From Cavenderia fasciculata (lineage: Eukaryota; Evosea; Eumycetozoa; Acytosteliales; Cavenderiaceae): a DNA stretch of 64,000 nucleotides. A model generated the notes under the pieces. That model ran no database searches. It saw only the letters and a list, made by a program, of their open reading frames with translations, and was not told where the DNA came from. A program made the position numbers and the translations under genes. Shown in pieces: positions 25,901 to 39,600 of this stretch. How positions within the stretch are numbered: the stretch's first letter is position 1; every line of letters begins with the position of its first letter. Location: positions 1-64,000 of the forward strand of contig NW_004457723.1 in NCBI RefSeq assembly GCF_000203815.1. Direction: 5' to 3'.

Positions 25901-28900
25901 GAAAATGGAAGATGGTGATAAACTCAACAACAACAACAAGTCTGGAACGACCATTTCATTGTATAATACAAAGGAAGGGTTACAACCACAAAAGAATATT
26001 CATATACAAGTGACAAAGGCAGAGATTTGTATGATTGAAAAGCCAGAGCGACTAGACAGCCGCGCACTCATTGTCAAAGCTTCGGCAATTGGTAAGCTGG
26101 CGACACAGACTGGCAACATTCTCACATACTCTGACTTTCAAATGTGTGTTGACAAGTTTGAATTGTTCAAGTGTCGATTGGACGACCTCATACACACGTC
26201 CGTCTCTATCATTGATCCGTTCAACTTGACCGTCAATATATCGCAGGTCGAGGGAGGTGACGATGAACTGCCAATCGATATACTCGTGTCGGTCAACCCT
26301 ATCCACATCACCTTTTCATACCAAGATTTCCTGCTGTGTCACCAGATCTACCAAGACATTGCAGATACGGTCAACAAAATGATCGACGAGGAGATATTTG
26401 AAAAGTACAAACAACAAAAACAAAAACAACAACAAAATAATCTTCGACTCAGTCGGTCTAGTAGTTCAAAGTATTTAAGATACTCTACTTCATCTCAACA
26501 TATTCCTCAACCGACGTCGGTACCTCCACCACTACCACCCAAATCCAAACCAAGAATCAATTTCCAATCACCACGTATCAAGATTACATTGATTAATGAT
26601 CATGGTGGAAAGTATGCTGGTATAGCCGATTTCAAGATATCCAATATATCACTAGAGGTGTTGGACACTAAAGTGTTGATGGCCATGTTTATAGTTGCCA
26701 ACTATTTTAATCCACAAAAATCAGCTTGGGAACCTGCCCTTGAAGATTGGGGATTCAAATTAGGTATTGAAACTATTGAAAATCAACAACCAAACCTACT
26801 TCAAAAGTCACAAGACATGACAGAAGCTATTGATCAAAAGAATGGTGTTGGTGAAAAGGATGTTTCAACCAATATAGTACTATCTTCAAGTCGTCAAATG
26901 AATCTAAATATCTCTAAAGCTCTCATTGATACTCTTTATTCATCATATCAAACTATCAAACAATTGGATCTCATTACTAAATTTAATGATATTAAAAAGA
27001 ATGAAAAGAGAGGTTCATCATCAGCAGCAACAACATCAGTAGTAGAAGATAAACCAACAACAAAAGATGATAATAATAATAATAATAATAATGCTGGATC
27101 AACAGTATTTACACCAATTGAAATACCATCAAGATTTATTTCATCTTCTTCAACACTGCTGCACACATTTATCTTGAGAAATGGTACTGGTATGAAATTG
27201 GAATGGTGGATTAATAATGTTAGTGATAATAATAATAATAATAATCAACCTCAACCAGGACAAAAAAAAGAAGACGACTCTGAAGAAGAAGAGAATGAAG
27301 AAGATACAATTAAATATCATTCATATCAACATCCACATCATCATCATAATCATCATAATCAAAATCAACAAAAACAATATCTAAAGAAATCATTTGTTGA
27401 AAATGGTAGTGATATTACATTTAGTTTGGAGGAACCAAGAAGTAAATTTAGAGATGCAACTTCGATTTCAAACTATCGTATCAATTTGGCGATGCATGGG
27501 TGGCGGGAAATCACCTCTTTGCCAATCGACAAGAGTGGAACCTTTTTCTTTAACCTCACACCGTCCGACCCACAAATCCAACACCAACAGTCGAGTCTGA
27601 CCTACAACTATCAACAATTGGTGTATGAGATTACAGTGTGTGATGGTAATCGTTTGTTGATCATCCGTTCCAACACTCTGATCACCAACAATACCGACGG
27701 TCCAATACAGTATTTTGACAAACCATTCTACAATCCAACCGTGCGTGATGAGGAGACTCTGCCCTACGGAACATTGTCGACAATCGGTCCGCACGAGTCA
27801 AAGTCATTGCCATTGGCACCTCTCCAAGTGCAGTATCAACACCAACCACACTTTAGAATATTTGACAAGTCGTCGGGCAAGCAGAGCACGCCCATCATGT
27901 GTGAGCAACCTGCATTCTTCCAACTGTGTATTCACAGACGTCTCTATTATAATGTGCAGATTGACACGCACTATATGGACAGTACCGAAGAGAATGATAT
28001 GTACAATGAAGATGACTTGGACGAACAAGATGGTGAAGGAATAGGAGGAGGAGGAGACGACGACGAAGAGAGTAAACAGCAACGTCAAAGACAACTATTG
28101 ATGGAACAACGCAACAACCACATCATTATCATTTCCGCACCACTGGTGATTGAGAATACGTTGTATTGTCCCATGTCTGCACGTATCTATGACGCACTAT
28201 CCAATGAAATGTTGGAAGAGTTTACTTTGGAACCTGGCAAATCTATCCAGCTGCTATCAATCAACACGCAGTTGAAAACAATGATGCGTGTCAAGGTTGA
28301 CCAGTTCAAGTGGAGCAACTTTTTCCAAATCACCAGTTCCACTGAACGAGATATTAACAACCAACTCATTAAAATGAATATGGACAATGCAACGTCGACA
28401 GCGGGTATGGTGACACTGAAAATTGAACAACGATCATTGTATGGTATCGCCAAGATATGCATTTACTCTGAATTCTGGGTGATCAACCGTACTGGATTAA
28501 ATGCCAACTTTTCAATCAATAATGGTGAATACACCATGAAGTCACTCACCCAACCATCACTCGAAGAATGTATCGACCCATACAAAGATCCAAGAGAATG
28601 GTACGATATGAAGGCACTGATTCCACCACCTCTCATGATATCACCTGCCGATTCATTCGTCTCTTTCAAAGTTGACAATAGTAAATCATCTCAACCTGTT
28701 CGTCTATCAAAAATTAAAGCCGACGATGATATAACAATCAAAAAAATGAAATTTGATAAAGAATTATCTTTACAATTTAAAACTTTAATTTCTGTTGAAA
28801 AAGAGGTAAATAGAAAAAAAAAGAAAAAAAAAGAAAAAAGAAATAGATATTTATATATTAATAATTTTTGTTTTATTTAATTTATTTAGCATTTTAGAAC

Positions 28901-31615
28901 AAAACAATTAACAATATCACCAAAATTTATTTTAATTAATAATTTACCATTTAAACTTTATTATTGTCAAAAGGATTCATTGGTTTATAAAGATTATCAT
29001 GTTGTACCTGGTGAATCACTTCCGTTCCATTATTTGGATGATAATTTGGAACAATTCATGTGTGTTAGATTGGATACTGACAATCCTTGGAGCGGTGCAT
29101 TTAAAACATCTGTCACCAAAGCAATTTATTTGTCATTAAAACTTCCAAAGAAACCACAACAACCACAACAGGTCAATAATAATAATAATAAGGATGAAGA
29201 TGATGGATTATATATGCCATTGGTTCAAATATTACAAGAGAATGGATTATTCTTTATTATTTTCAATCCTCAATCAAAGAATTATCCACCATTCAAAATT
29301 GAAAATCTAACTCCATTCCCAGTTATCATTTCTCAACTTGTAAGAAATCAAATAATATATATATTTAGGAAATATTCTTATATTAATTTTTATTTTATTG
29401 TTATTTATTAGGAAACAAATATTAAACATACTATAAATAGTAAAAAGACAATTAGATATGTATTTGATGAACCATTATTGGAAGATGTATTAGAGATTAC
29501 AATACCAAATACTCGATATTCGAGGACGATGAAATTGAACAAGTTGTATAGTTCAAGTTCACCGATTGTTATTAAAACACAGACTGGTTATTCTGCAAAG
29601 ATAAAGACATTGGTCTATGCAAACGGTCCTACCAAAGTATTGTGTTTGGTGGATATCAATCAACCTGGTGCTGAAGCAAATCTACCCCTCCCACAACGTG
29701 AAGGTGATCCAACCAATACCAACAATCAACCTCCCAATAGATTATCGGTCGATGTGTATATGGGTGGTGTTAGTATATCACTGATTGATGGTCAACCTCA
29801 AGAACTATTATTCTTGACGCTGCGTGGTATCAATATCAAGTTTAGAGAATCCTACAACTATGAACAAGATATTCATCTATCAATCCACCAACTCAAAGTT
29901 GATAATCAACTATACAACACTCCATACCCTGAAATTGTTACTACTGATTCAAAGGAAACTCCTTCCTCCTCGGAATCAGATCTGGATCAAGATAGTAACC
30001 ATTTCCTAACTGCAGTCTTTTCGAAATCAACCAAGTACCAACTGGAACAACAAGATAAACAAGTTGGTATAGATTACATCAAACAATTGAAATTCAAAAT
30101 TCAACCATTGAAAGCTCAAATTGATGAAACTCTTATCTATTGTATCTATCAATTATTAATTCAATTGGATTTCTTTAAAGATAAACCAAAATCTAAATTA
30201 AATTTGTAAGTTAAAGAAAGGAAAAAAGAAAAAAAAAAAGAAAAATAATATTAATTAATATTATTCATTTTGTTTTTAGAACATTTTTACCAATACCAGA
30301 AACAGTTGATAGTAAAAGAATGTATTTTGAAGAATTGATAATACCACCAATCGATATTCGATTAAGTTATTGTTCATCATTTTATTCGAAAAAATTGATT
30401 GGATCGGTGGCATCGGCCATGGCCAATATCGACAATGCACCACTACACTTGGAAAGATGGCAACTGGAACATCAGTTTATCACGATTGCCGAGATGGGGA
30501 CTGCACTGTTATCACATTTCAAGTGGGAGTTTGGCAAGATTATTCTCTACTCTGATATGTTTGGTGCACCCATGTCTCTGACAAACAGTCTGTCACGTGG
30601 TATAAACGACTTTATCAACGAGTCACGTGCCGGTATCAACCAGAATGTGGTGTTGGGTGGTATATTCAAGGGTACACGATCGTTGCTCAAAAACTCATTG
30701 TATGGTATATTCAACTCGACGAGTAGAATCACTGGCAGTATTGGTAAGGCAATGGCACCATTGTCGTTTGATTCGCGGTACCAGCAGATGCGTGAACGAC
30801 AGCAAAACAGGGCAGCTGCACCAAAATACTTTGGTGAAGGGTTATCAATGGGTATCAAAGAGTTTACTAAAGGTGTGTCACATGGCTTGGCCGGTATATT
30901 CAATCAACCAGTAAAAGATTTCCAAGATAGTGGTAATATTGGGTTTTTGACGGGTCTTGGAAAAGGTGTGATTGGGTCGATTGTCAAACCGACTATTGGC
31001 GTCATTGACATGCTCAGTCACACGTCACAAGGTCTGCGAAATAAGTATCGTGAACCAATCGACTACCATCAAATCCGTACACGACCACCTCGATTCATCG
31101 ACCCCGATGGCACCATCCAACCATACAACTATGAAAAGTCGTACTGGCAAGAGATACTATTTGCCATTGACCGCGGTCTCCATTACCATAATCGTGAAAG
31201 TCAAGTTGACCATATCATCTATTACAGTTATATTCATAATACTAAAACCAAAAAGAAACGACACACCAACAATTATAATGACCAAGATGATGGTTCTAGT
31301 TTAGATACAACAACAACAGATGATTCAAATTTGGACAACAACAAAAAACAATTATTTAAACATCATATATTGGTATCTACCAAATATTTGTTTTTAATTG
31401 ATGAACCAGTCCCAAAATTACGATGTTCATTCCTACTCTCGACACTAAGGCTTCGTGTACTTTCATCCGAAAAGAGTCTGCTAATTGAAAACACCAAACA
31501 AGAAAGATTCTTTACAATTCAAACATTGGATAAACTAGGAAACGATATCTCACTACAACTATTTACAGAATTGAATGATATAATCTTGGATTTAAAATCT
31601 AAAAGTGGAATCTAA
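19348..31615 (+). CDS. vps13: VPS13-family bridge-like lipid transfer protein
   Basis: Fourteen exons joined in frame: 19348..19444, 19533..20413, 20505..20846, 20917..21345, 21416..22097, 22178..22902, 22987..23078, 23144..24218, 24283..24679, 24759..25456, 25542..28805, 28890..29339, 29412..30205 and 30280..31615; 3753 residues. The start MFEGFVADILTRYLGKYI plus GNVTLENLELKKSAL and LTLKIPWNNL is the chorein N-terminus. The repeating beta-groove region follows, interrupted by poly-Ser/Asn and acidic inserts. The VPS13 adaptor-binding (SHR-BD) region starts near residue 2340 (LRNGTGMKLEWW). The C-terminal helical/PH part lies in the last exon (SVASAMANIDNAPLHLERWQ, FGAPMSLTNSLSRGINDF, GFLTGLGKGVIGSIVKP). 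Known role: moving glycerolipids between membranes at contact sites. It is longer than the usual 3100-3300 residues because of low-complexity inserts. It converges with the Crinkler-type gene, 32 bases apart. Paralogue letter not assigned. Confidence 0.93.
19945..19992 (+). repeat. AAT microsatellite coding poly-Asn in VPS13
   Basis: About sixteen AAT triplets in the frame of exon 2, preceded by a Ser-rich run. They encode a poly-Asn insert between beta-groove segments, as is common in dictyostelid proteins. Confidence 0.85.
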
Positions 31616-31647
31616 ATAAAGCAATCTTTTATTTATTCATACCCTGC

Positions 31648-34400
31648 TCAGGAATTCAAATTATAAACAATAAAACATTGGTTTATTCTTGTCTTCTCCG
31701 TTTTAGGGTTTCTTGGCTGATTTGGTAGAGGGGGTTTTTGGAACTTGGTCCTTCTTTGATTTCTTTGTTGCGAGGATTCAACAATTTCTAAATCTTTCTC
31801 CTCTTCATCCAATTCATCAATTGCTCTCTTCTTGTCTGTAAGTCTGGCTGAACTTTTCTTGGATTCGACTGGTTGCACTTCCTTCTTTTTAGCTGTTCTT
31901 TGGGAGGTTTTTGTTTCGTTGATTTCTTCTATTATTTCTTGTTCCTCCTCTTGCTCCTCCTCCACTTGCACATTTTTAGCTTTTATTATGGGGTTTTTTG
32001 TTGCCTTGATTTCCTCCTTTGCTACTTCCTCTTCTGAGGTCTCAAACGATTGCAAATCAGATTGATTTACAAACACTGGGTTTGAGACTTGGCCATCCAA
32101 GTTGATACGACTCCAAAGCCCGGGAAAGAAGTGGTGAATGTTTTTAGAGTGATAAATGATAATGTCTTTTTTATATTTAAGCAATATGGAATCTGAAATC
32201 TTGAAATTAGTGACCATGACCGGTAAGACAAGATAGTTGGGATACCTTTGTTTGAGATGGGCGGTTGTTGATTGGATGTCACTGAGTGTTTTGTCTTCGA
32301 TGTACTTTTGGGAGTTGGTGAACTTGGAATTAATGACGATCATGGCAAATTTTTTTGACAGACTTGGCACCTCGAATTGGTAAATGAGTCTGATATCGAA
32401 GCTTGTGTTGCCATCGGCCATGATGTGGATGTCATGATCAAACGAAACCGTCCTTACCTCGTCATTGCCATCTAAGATGTATGAGTCTATTTTAGAACTG
32501 TGGTTGATTTTGGTTTTTTGGTGAGATCTAAGGGGAGGTTAGTTTGGGAAATAAGGATGGTGAAGTTCAAAAATAACATACCCTTCAATCCATTGGTTTT
32601 TATCTTTGAAGATACAGTCAATATTTTTTGGAACAATCTTGAAAGATAAGATAATATTCTCTTCAATAGATGGGAAAATATCTTGAATTGTGAATGGTGT
32701 GGACAGATACGAGTTGCTACGCAACATGAGAGTGATTGCAGTGATTTCCTCAAATGGAGATCCACCGAAATTCGATGGCAATGGAAATTGGACTAATTTT
32801 TGCAGGTATGGAAGTTTCAAATTCTTGGCAATGAAATGCATTGATGCAGTCGGGATGAAGAGATAGAGAAATCTATTACGTTCCTCAAGAATGAGTTGAC
32901 CATTATATGCAAATTGCTGAACAGTAGAGTCGGCGGTGATCTTGGTGTCCCACCCCAATGGTTTCTGACATAAACAATGATTGAGTAGAGTGATAGAGGT
33001 CGCATCATCAAATGGGAAGTTAAATCGATCCGAAAGTTTTTGATGAAGCACAAAAAGAAATCCATAAATGTCGATGTTGGCATCCATCCAGAGCGATTCA
33101 TTCTTATTAATGTAATTGATTACTCTCATGAGAGATCGTGGAATAATACCAAGATCATTGATAAATGTTTTGAATTGTTGATCTTCCAAGATAGATTCTT
33201 TTTTTGATCGAAGAGGAGGAGGTTTCTTGCACATAGACTCGATCAACGAAAGCGAAGATTTGAGTGTGATAGGAAAAATATTGATGGGATGCATTTTCCA
33301 TTTTGAGAGAACGAGGTTCGTTTCTGTACCTTTTGATGTGGTACCAGTGAGGAGCGGAATGAGGAATACTTTTTCATTGTTTGCATCAGACTCTGTCTCT
33401 CCATTGCATCTATAAGTACCAAGCCCCTCGATCATTGTATTGACAAATGAAGGGTGATTATTTTCGACAACAAAGTCGTGAGCCAATGGAAACTCATCAA
33501 GGTGCAAGAAGATTGTAATAGGTATATCATCATTGCTTATACCTGATTTCTTTCTAAGATATCTAAAAGTTGACCCAAACGAAAAGAGCTCATCGGGTAC
33601 CTGAGTGAGATGCTTAGAGATGACATCAAAAGATTTGTGCATGATCGCACGGGCAAATATCCTTTTCTCCAGCGCTACAGAGATCGAGTCAGGCTTGGTG
33701 GATAGATCCGACTCTGTAAGTCGATCCCCACCTCCATTGAAATCGATAAATATGTAGAGAGATGACTTCATGGCTTGAGAGATCTTGTTGTCAGAGAAGT
33801 TGAACTCCCTCAAAAGTCGATGACACTCCCTACCAAATGTTGTCTTTCCCATTCCAGCACCAGTAAGACAAGTAAAAAAAGGGTGATCGTCTCGGGTGAG
33901 ATTCTTAGAGTGGTATGACCAGTACATTTCTTCAATAATACGAGCAACTGACTCAACTGCATTTTCTCTGTCCATGAATGGTGATTTGTCTTTGACGGTT
34001 TCCTGACTAGTTATTCCTAATCCATTCAAATATGCCTCTAGTTGCTCCAAATTAGAGAAATTTGCTAGATCAAATAAAGAAATAAATTATAAGTAAGAAG
34101 AGGGAAGAAGAAAACAAATGTTTGATAAAACTATAATGATTATAACTTACATTGCTGTGCGAGCTGAGGTTGTTGAGTCGGAGAAGAAACATAGATGCGA
34201 AGAAGAGTGACATCAACTTCAACCTCTTGATCAAGAAGTGTTGTCAGGGTTTTATCCTTGTACAATAAGATTGGACCGCTTGGATTGCCCAGTTGTTCGG
34301 CTGCTCTAATTGTGGGGAAGAGGGAATCGTAGTTTGTGTGATTAGCAAAGGTGAGGTATGTCTTGTAGTTTCCAAACTCAACCCAACAAGCGAAAGGCAT
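31648..34400 (-). CDS. Crinkler-type (CR) protein: Ub-like header, P-loop ATPase, variable C-terminus
   Basis: Three exons on the minus strand, 34400..34151, 34064..32582 and 32527..31648, give 870 residues in one frame. Start chosen at MPFACWVEFG; an in-frame Met ten codons upstream (34430) is less likely. Residues 1-80 look like the ubiquitin-like header of CR proteins (beta strand, Gly turn, LLDQEVEVDVTLLRIYV) and end in a QQPQLAQQ linker at the first, phase-1 intron. Exon 2 is an AAA-like ATPase: Walker A GAGMGKTT near residue 152 and Walker B TIFLHLDEFP near 273. Exon 3 begins a separate domain containing FDIRLIYQFEV and FAMIVINSKF, possibly a diverged restriction-endonuclease fold, then an acidic and Lys/Arg-rich tail with nuclear-localisation-like KKKEVQPVESKK. 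Known family role: intracellular or secreted effectors, often nuclear. Here the role is unknown. The reading is whole. Confidence 0.68.
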
Positions 34401-34617
34401 TATGATTTCATAGATAAATGTATAATGCAAGATAATGCAAGTTCTAATTAGAAGAGTCTAACACATTAACATAAAGTGAGAAACCACAGCTAGTTGTGTG
34501 TTCTTTTAAAAAAAAAAAAAAACAAAATTATTTTTATTGTAAAATTCCTAAAGTCATAGGTTATTTAAAATCATTGAATCATAAACTCCATTTCTTTAAT
34601 TTTAGTACTATATTAAA

Positions 34618-34887
34618 ATGGGCAATAAAGTTAGTAGTTTATTAGATAGATATGATACAAAGTAAGGTGATATATATATAGATATAATGAATGGATGTGG
34701 TACTAATTAATTGAATTGTTTATCTTTTATCTATCTATCTACTATCTCTATTAGGTTTCACGAACTTGATAAGAAAGGTGGAGAGAGATTCGTTAAACAA
34801 TTTATAGTCAGTAGTATTGTGGTCAGTGCCATCTTTGGTATTCTTTTTTCTGTACTATTGGTATTACTAAACAAATTTGTCTACTAG
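34618..34887 (+). CDS. Small membrane protein with N-myristoylation-like start
   Basis: Two exons, 34618..34661 and 34755..34887, spliced GTAAGG...TTAG in frame, give 58 residues. The start MGNKVSSLLDRYDTK has Gly2 and Ser6, the usual N-myristoylation context. FHELDKKGGERFVKQ follows, then one hydrophobic segment (about residues 33-55, IVVSAIFGILFSVLLVLL) and a short NKFVY end. Fatty-acid anchor plus single span suggests a tail-anchored or single-pass protein on an internal membrane. I recognise no family. The gene is too short for usual prediction, but the splice join, codon use and composition support it. It is head to head with the Crinkler-type gene, with 217 bases between. Confidence 0.6.
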
Positions 34888-35485
34888 TAGTAAGGACACA
34901 CAATAATAATAATAATGAAGATCACAACCAAAAGAGAAAGAGAGAGAAAGAGAGACAACACCAACCCTTATTAATCACACGCAACAAATAATCATAATCA
35001 ATCATCATCATAGCAACGCAACCAATAATATAATATTTATTTATTCTAAAATATAATGTACATAAAAGAACAACAACAACAACAACAACAACACAACACA
35101 ACACAACATGAAGAACAACATAACAAGAAGAACAACATACGATACAAATAATATAATATAATTTATATATATAATATATACACAATCAACAAGACAATAG
35201 ATGATAATAATTGATATCATCACCATCCATTAATATCAATAAACATCCAAGTGTCGTCATCATCATCATCATCGCATGCAGTAGTACATGTCAATAGTTA
35301 TAGTAGTAATAATCATATGATTGATGATGCCAATTAAATTAGAAAGAAATAGAATAGATTCATTCATTGTCATATTGGATCCAACCAAATTTGATTGGTG
35401 ACCAAAACCAAACAAACAAACATGTAACCAATATAGAGAGGAGGTTGTACATATAAATAGATCTAGAGTTGTTTTATTCTTCTTC
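34888..35485. other. Intergenic, simple-sequence rich
   Basis: Tail-to-tail spacer between the small membrane protein and the Tim23-like gene. It has a purine tract (about 34930-34957), a CAA/ACA run (about 35066-35105) and AT-rich sequence. Open minus-strand readings here are translations of these repeats and are not genes. Confidence 0.7.
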
Positions 35486-36087
35486 TTACATCCACTCTGG
35501 TTTTCTCTTTCCAAGTGATACGATTAATCCTAATGTTGCTCCAACTGCACCTCCAACTGCTGCCTTGACTGCACCTCCTGTTTAATTATTGATAAGATTG
35601 ATATGATAGATAAAGATGATGTGGTGAGTACACATTCTATTTTGAATATATATATATATAAATATATATATTGTTGTTGTTTAGTTTAGTTTTTGAACAT
35701 ACCTGGTGCCTTTACAACAGTACCAGTAATAAAACCAGACAAGATATTATTTGATATACTATATTCGTTCATTGGAGTGCCATAGTGTAAAAGCTTTCTG
35801 ATACCACTAAAGCAGAGGATCATTGAAGCGGTTGTGTTTGCATACTTGGCAGTGTTCTTGCCCAAGCAATCCAATATGTGAGTTCTACGTGATTTACCAG
35901 GTGCTGGTTGATTGATTACTGATTCGGCGAGACCGATCGATACACCAAACAAACTACCACCGAGGTATCCCATACCTGTTAATTGTGCAAACTGTAGATC
36001 GGCATCGGGTGACTCGTTCAATGTTGTAAAGGTTACACCCTTGACTGGGTCTCCCACTATATTGACATCTAATGTTTGTTCGCTCAT
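35486..36087 (-). CDS. Tim17/Tim22/Tim23-family mitochondrial inner-membrane protein, Tim23-like
   Basis: Two exons on the minus strand, 36087..35703 and 35577..35486, joined GTATGT...ACAG in phase 1; 158 residues. An acidic N-terminus (MSEQTLDVNIVGDPVKG) is followed by four membrane-like, Gly-rich segments: TGMGYLGGSLFGVSIGL, then ANTTASMILCFSGI, NILSGFITGTVV, and in exon 2 GGAVKAAVGGAVGATLGLI. This is the Tim17/22/23 fold. The order GYLGG...R-H-IL..N...FSGI..L...N..SG..TG matches Tim23 best. Known role: channel part of the TIM23 presequence translocase of the inner membrane; other members serve carrier import or quality control. It ends SLGKRKPEWM. Both exons are needed for the fourth segment. 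Confidence 0.78.
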
Positions 36088-36605
36088 ATCTTCTTAGTAG
36101 ACTAACGAATATGTGTATGTAAGTATATATATATATATAGATGTAAAGTATTATTAAACTCTAACTAATGTAATAATGAAAGAGTGTGCACTCTCTAAAT
36201 TGAGCACATCTCATCCTCGTTTTTTTTTATGTCAGAGTAAGTGTCGTTTTTTGCTCATCATCATGATATCACGCTGCTCATTATAATATTAAACTTTAAT
36301 AAAAAAGAATACAACTCTGCTCCCAATCGATCGTTCATTCATCAGCAACTCAACTAAATAGAGATAAAGATAATAGGTAACTTGTATCTGTGTCTGTGTG
36401 AAGTGATACTAAATCTAATATGAAGGATACAAAAAAGTTAATGAGAGGATCGTGCCAGTTTACAGTTCACTTTGGTACAATCTTTTATAAACAAGAAGAT
36501 CTTCTTTATGATCAACATGACAGAGAGATGATGAACAATGGATCATTCATTGATTCATCATTATCTAGATAGATAGAGATAGAAGATTAGAAGATATAGA
36601 TAAAG
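36088..36605. other. Divergent intergenic region, Tim23-like / HAP2-like
   Basis: No gene seen. It contains the 5' flanks of both genes, a T run near 36220, and a direct run of GATA-type repeats just before the HAP2-like start. Confidence 0.6.
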
Positions 36606-39600
36606 ATGAACAAGTTAAAAAAGTTATATTTAGTAGTGACAATCATCATTGCAAGTATCACAGGCTATATTAACATTGTGAGAGCAGCAAATTATGATCG
36701 AGGTTGTCTAAGTTATACAGTGTTTCCACCTTCAGAATCATTGATTCTTAGTAGATCATCCTTTGATGTTGAACTTGCTTTTGATAGAGTACCAATGTAA
36801 ATATTATTATAAAAAGATAGATCTATCTTTTTAAACCAAATCAATCAAATCAAATCAACCTAATCAATTATCATTATCATCATTAGAAAAGCAGGATCAA
36901 GTGAAATCACAACAACTTCTCCCATTGTTTTATTAACAGAGTTGGCTGGCGATGTTGTATGTATCAACTAATATTAATATTAATATAGCTAGCTATAAAT
37001 ATATTTTAAAAAGAACAGGATTGTTGTTAATAATGAGATCTTTTTTTTTTTTTCTTTTTCTTTTTATTTAGATTCTATGGGATAAGATTGGTAATCAAAA
37101 GTATCGTCCAACGTCATTGATGGTGTTGGGTCAATTTAAAATACGATTTACATTTACCAATTTACCATTGTCACAAGAGATTTACTTTATTACAAACCCA
37201 ATCTTTTCTTGGCAATCTGATATTTTAGCTGAATTTGAAGTATTGGGTGTATGTATTATATAGGTTAAAGTATACTTTAGATTATTTATTAATATTATTC
37301 ATTATTATTTTAATTATCTTTTAAATTATTATTAATTATTAATAGCCAAGATCAATTGCATCGTATTCTACAACATTGATCATTCCACCTAAACCAATTA
37401 CCAATCCATTCAAGAATTTCTGTACTTTACAAATCGATGAAAACAACAAGTGGTGGATCAATGACCGTCCGAGTCAAATGACTATCAACCCATACACAGG
37501 TATCACACCCAAACCTTGTTCTCCATCGGTCACTGCCTGTCAATCTAATCCTACTGATCCCTACTATTACCAACTCTACTTTGATTTTAATCTTGCCAGT
37601 GGTTCCATCTCAACTTCTTACAATCAATTTCAATTCAAAGGAAATACTTATTTCACAAATGATTTAAAGGTAAAAAATATCAATATAAATATATATAAAT
37701 ATATATAAATATATAAATATATATAAATATATTTAATTTACTTTTAATTAATTTATATTTATATTTAGGTTGAATTAAATGGAGATGATACAAGAGTAGA
37801 TGTACCAGTAACGATTGATAGTGATTATTTAAGTTTTTATGAAGCTATGGATTTTGGTGTATCTAAATTGTCGGCTGGAGGGTTATCCAATTATTCACCG
37901 ACTCCAATGTCCTATGTCCAAGGATTGGTTGATCAAGCCAAAACTGGGAAATACACAATCATTGAAGACGGTCAAACGGTCAACCCAAACAATATCAACC
38001 TCTTGTCAATGAAAATTAATAGAGAATCTCATTCCTATTTATTTAAACCAATACCTTGTATGTATACTAATATAATAATATTACAAAATGTACATTTATA
38101 TTCAAATTTAATTTAATTTATTTATTTATTAATTTATTAATTTATTAATTTTAAAATTAGCTGGAGAAGATATAAATATTAATATTATAAAAGGAGTAAT
38201 TTTAATTCAAAATCCAGTATTGTATGTAACTTGTGCTCCAACAAGTTATCGTAACTCTTTTTCAAATAATGTACCAGTTATAAACACAACTTACCATTAT
38301 GTCGCTGCTGATAGTAATCTAGCAATGGTGTATGAATCATTCTTGATGAATCCTTCAAACACTGCTATTGTTAGAAACTTAAAGGCAACTATTGGTTCTG
38401 ACATTTTTACCTTTACTTCCTCTTCAACTCAATCATCCAATGGAATAACATTTTCAACTTTATTTAATGATAATGATAAAATAATGAGTAAGCAACAAGA
38501 CTATATAGTTATAGTTGACAACTTATTAATTATTTTTTTTTTTTTTTATTTATTTATTTTTTAGATACATTATCAACAAAAAAAATATTATTTCCAGTTT
38601 CAAACAATGTAAAAGATGTATTGATTATTGAAAAGACAATTACGGGAACAACAAAGGATAGGTTGGGAGGAAATATTACAACTTTGTTGGATATGACTAA
38701 TCCATCCTTTTGTAATATGGCTCATGGTACAGGACTACGTAACCAAATTGCCGATATCATTCAGTCGGGTTTGGCGACACCCAATGTCGTCGTTCCCATC
38801 TGGAGTTCAGTGTCTGGTCAATCGAGATTCTATGTTGATCGTGTTGCTGGGTTGTTAAAGATGCATTCGAGAAATGACTATGCCGTGGCAACTATCAACA
38901 TTCCAATGAGTCGTATGTCATTTTTAGAGCCAAAGATTACAGTCGCCGATTTTAGTAATCCTCGTACATCACCTGGTGTGTATGACCCGTGCGATGGCAT
39001 CTTTACAGTTAATATCCAAAACTCGGGATTGGCACCTGGACTGTTTAGCTTTGACATTGAGTGTGACAAGCCTGACCTCTACATCTATGTGCAGTCACAG
39101 TATCAGACATTACAGGCCGGTCAGTCCAGTCCGTTTGTCACGTCGATCAAGGTAACATCGTATTACGCCACACCGATCCAGTGCAATGTGAGTGTATCCA
39201 TCGCCGCACAAGAACTGTGGAGTAGTGTCAACAAGATGGCCAATGCATCGTTTACATTCCCAGTGTATGGTCAATGCTCGATTCCCAACCCCTGCGAGGG
39301 TATTGACACGACACCCGTCATCAAGACGGTCGGTCTGCCCAATCCAATCACCCTATTCCCTCCATCCAACATGCAAGACCTCAACAACATGCAAGTGTCT
39401 GTTAGATTGACCAATATTGGAACGGCCGACGCTGATTTCAAGGCAACGATCGATTGTCAAATGAATGACGGTGCATTTGCAAACTATTATTATCACAATG
39501 ACCAGAAATCAATCGTTGCACTAGTTGGCAAGGATGCATTTAGGGATATCGTGTTTAATGTGGTTTTGGAGTCCAACAGTCTGCCCAATCTAACAATGTC

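Noticed and set aside
34922-35226. Two overlapping Cys/Val/Tyr-rich minus-strand frames
   Set aside because: They translate CAA/ACA and AT simple repeats in an intergenic region.
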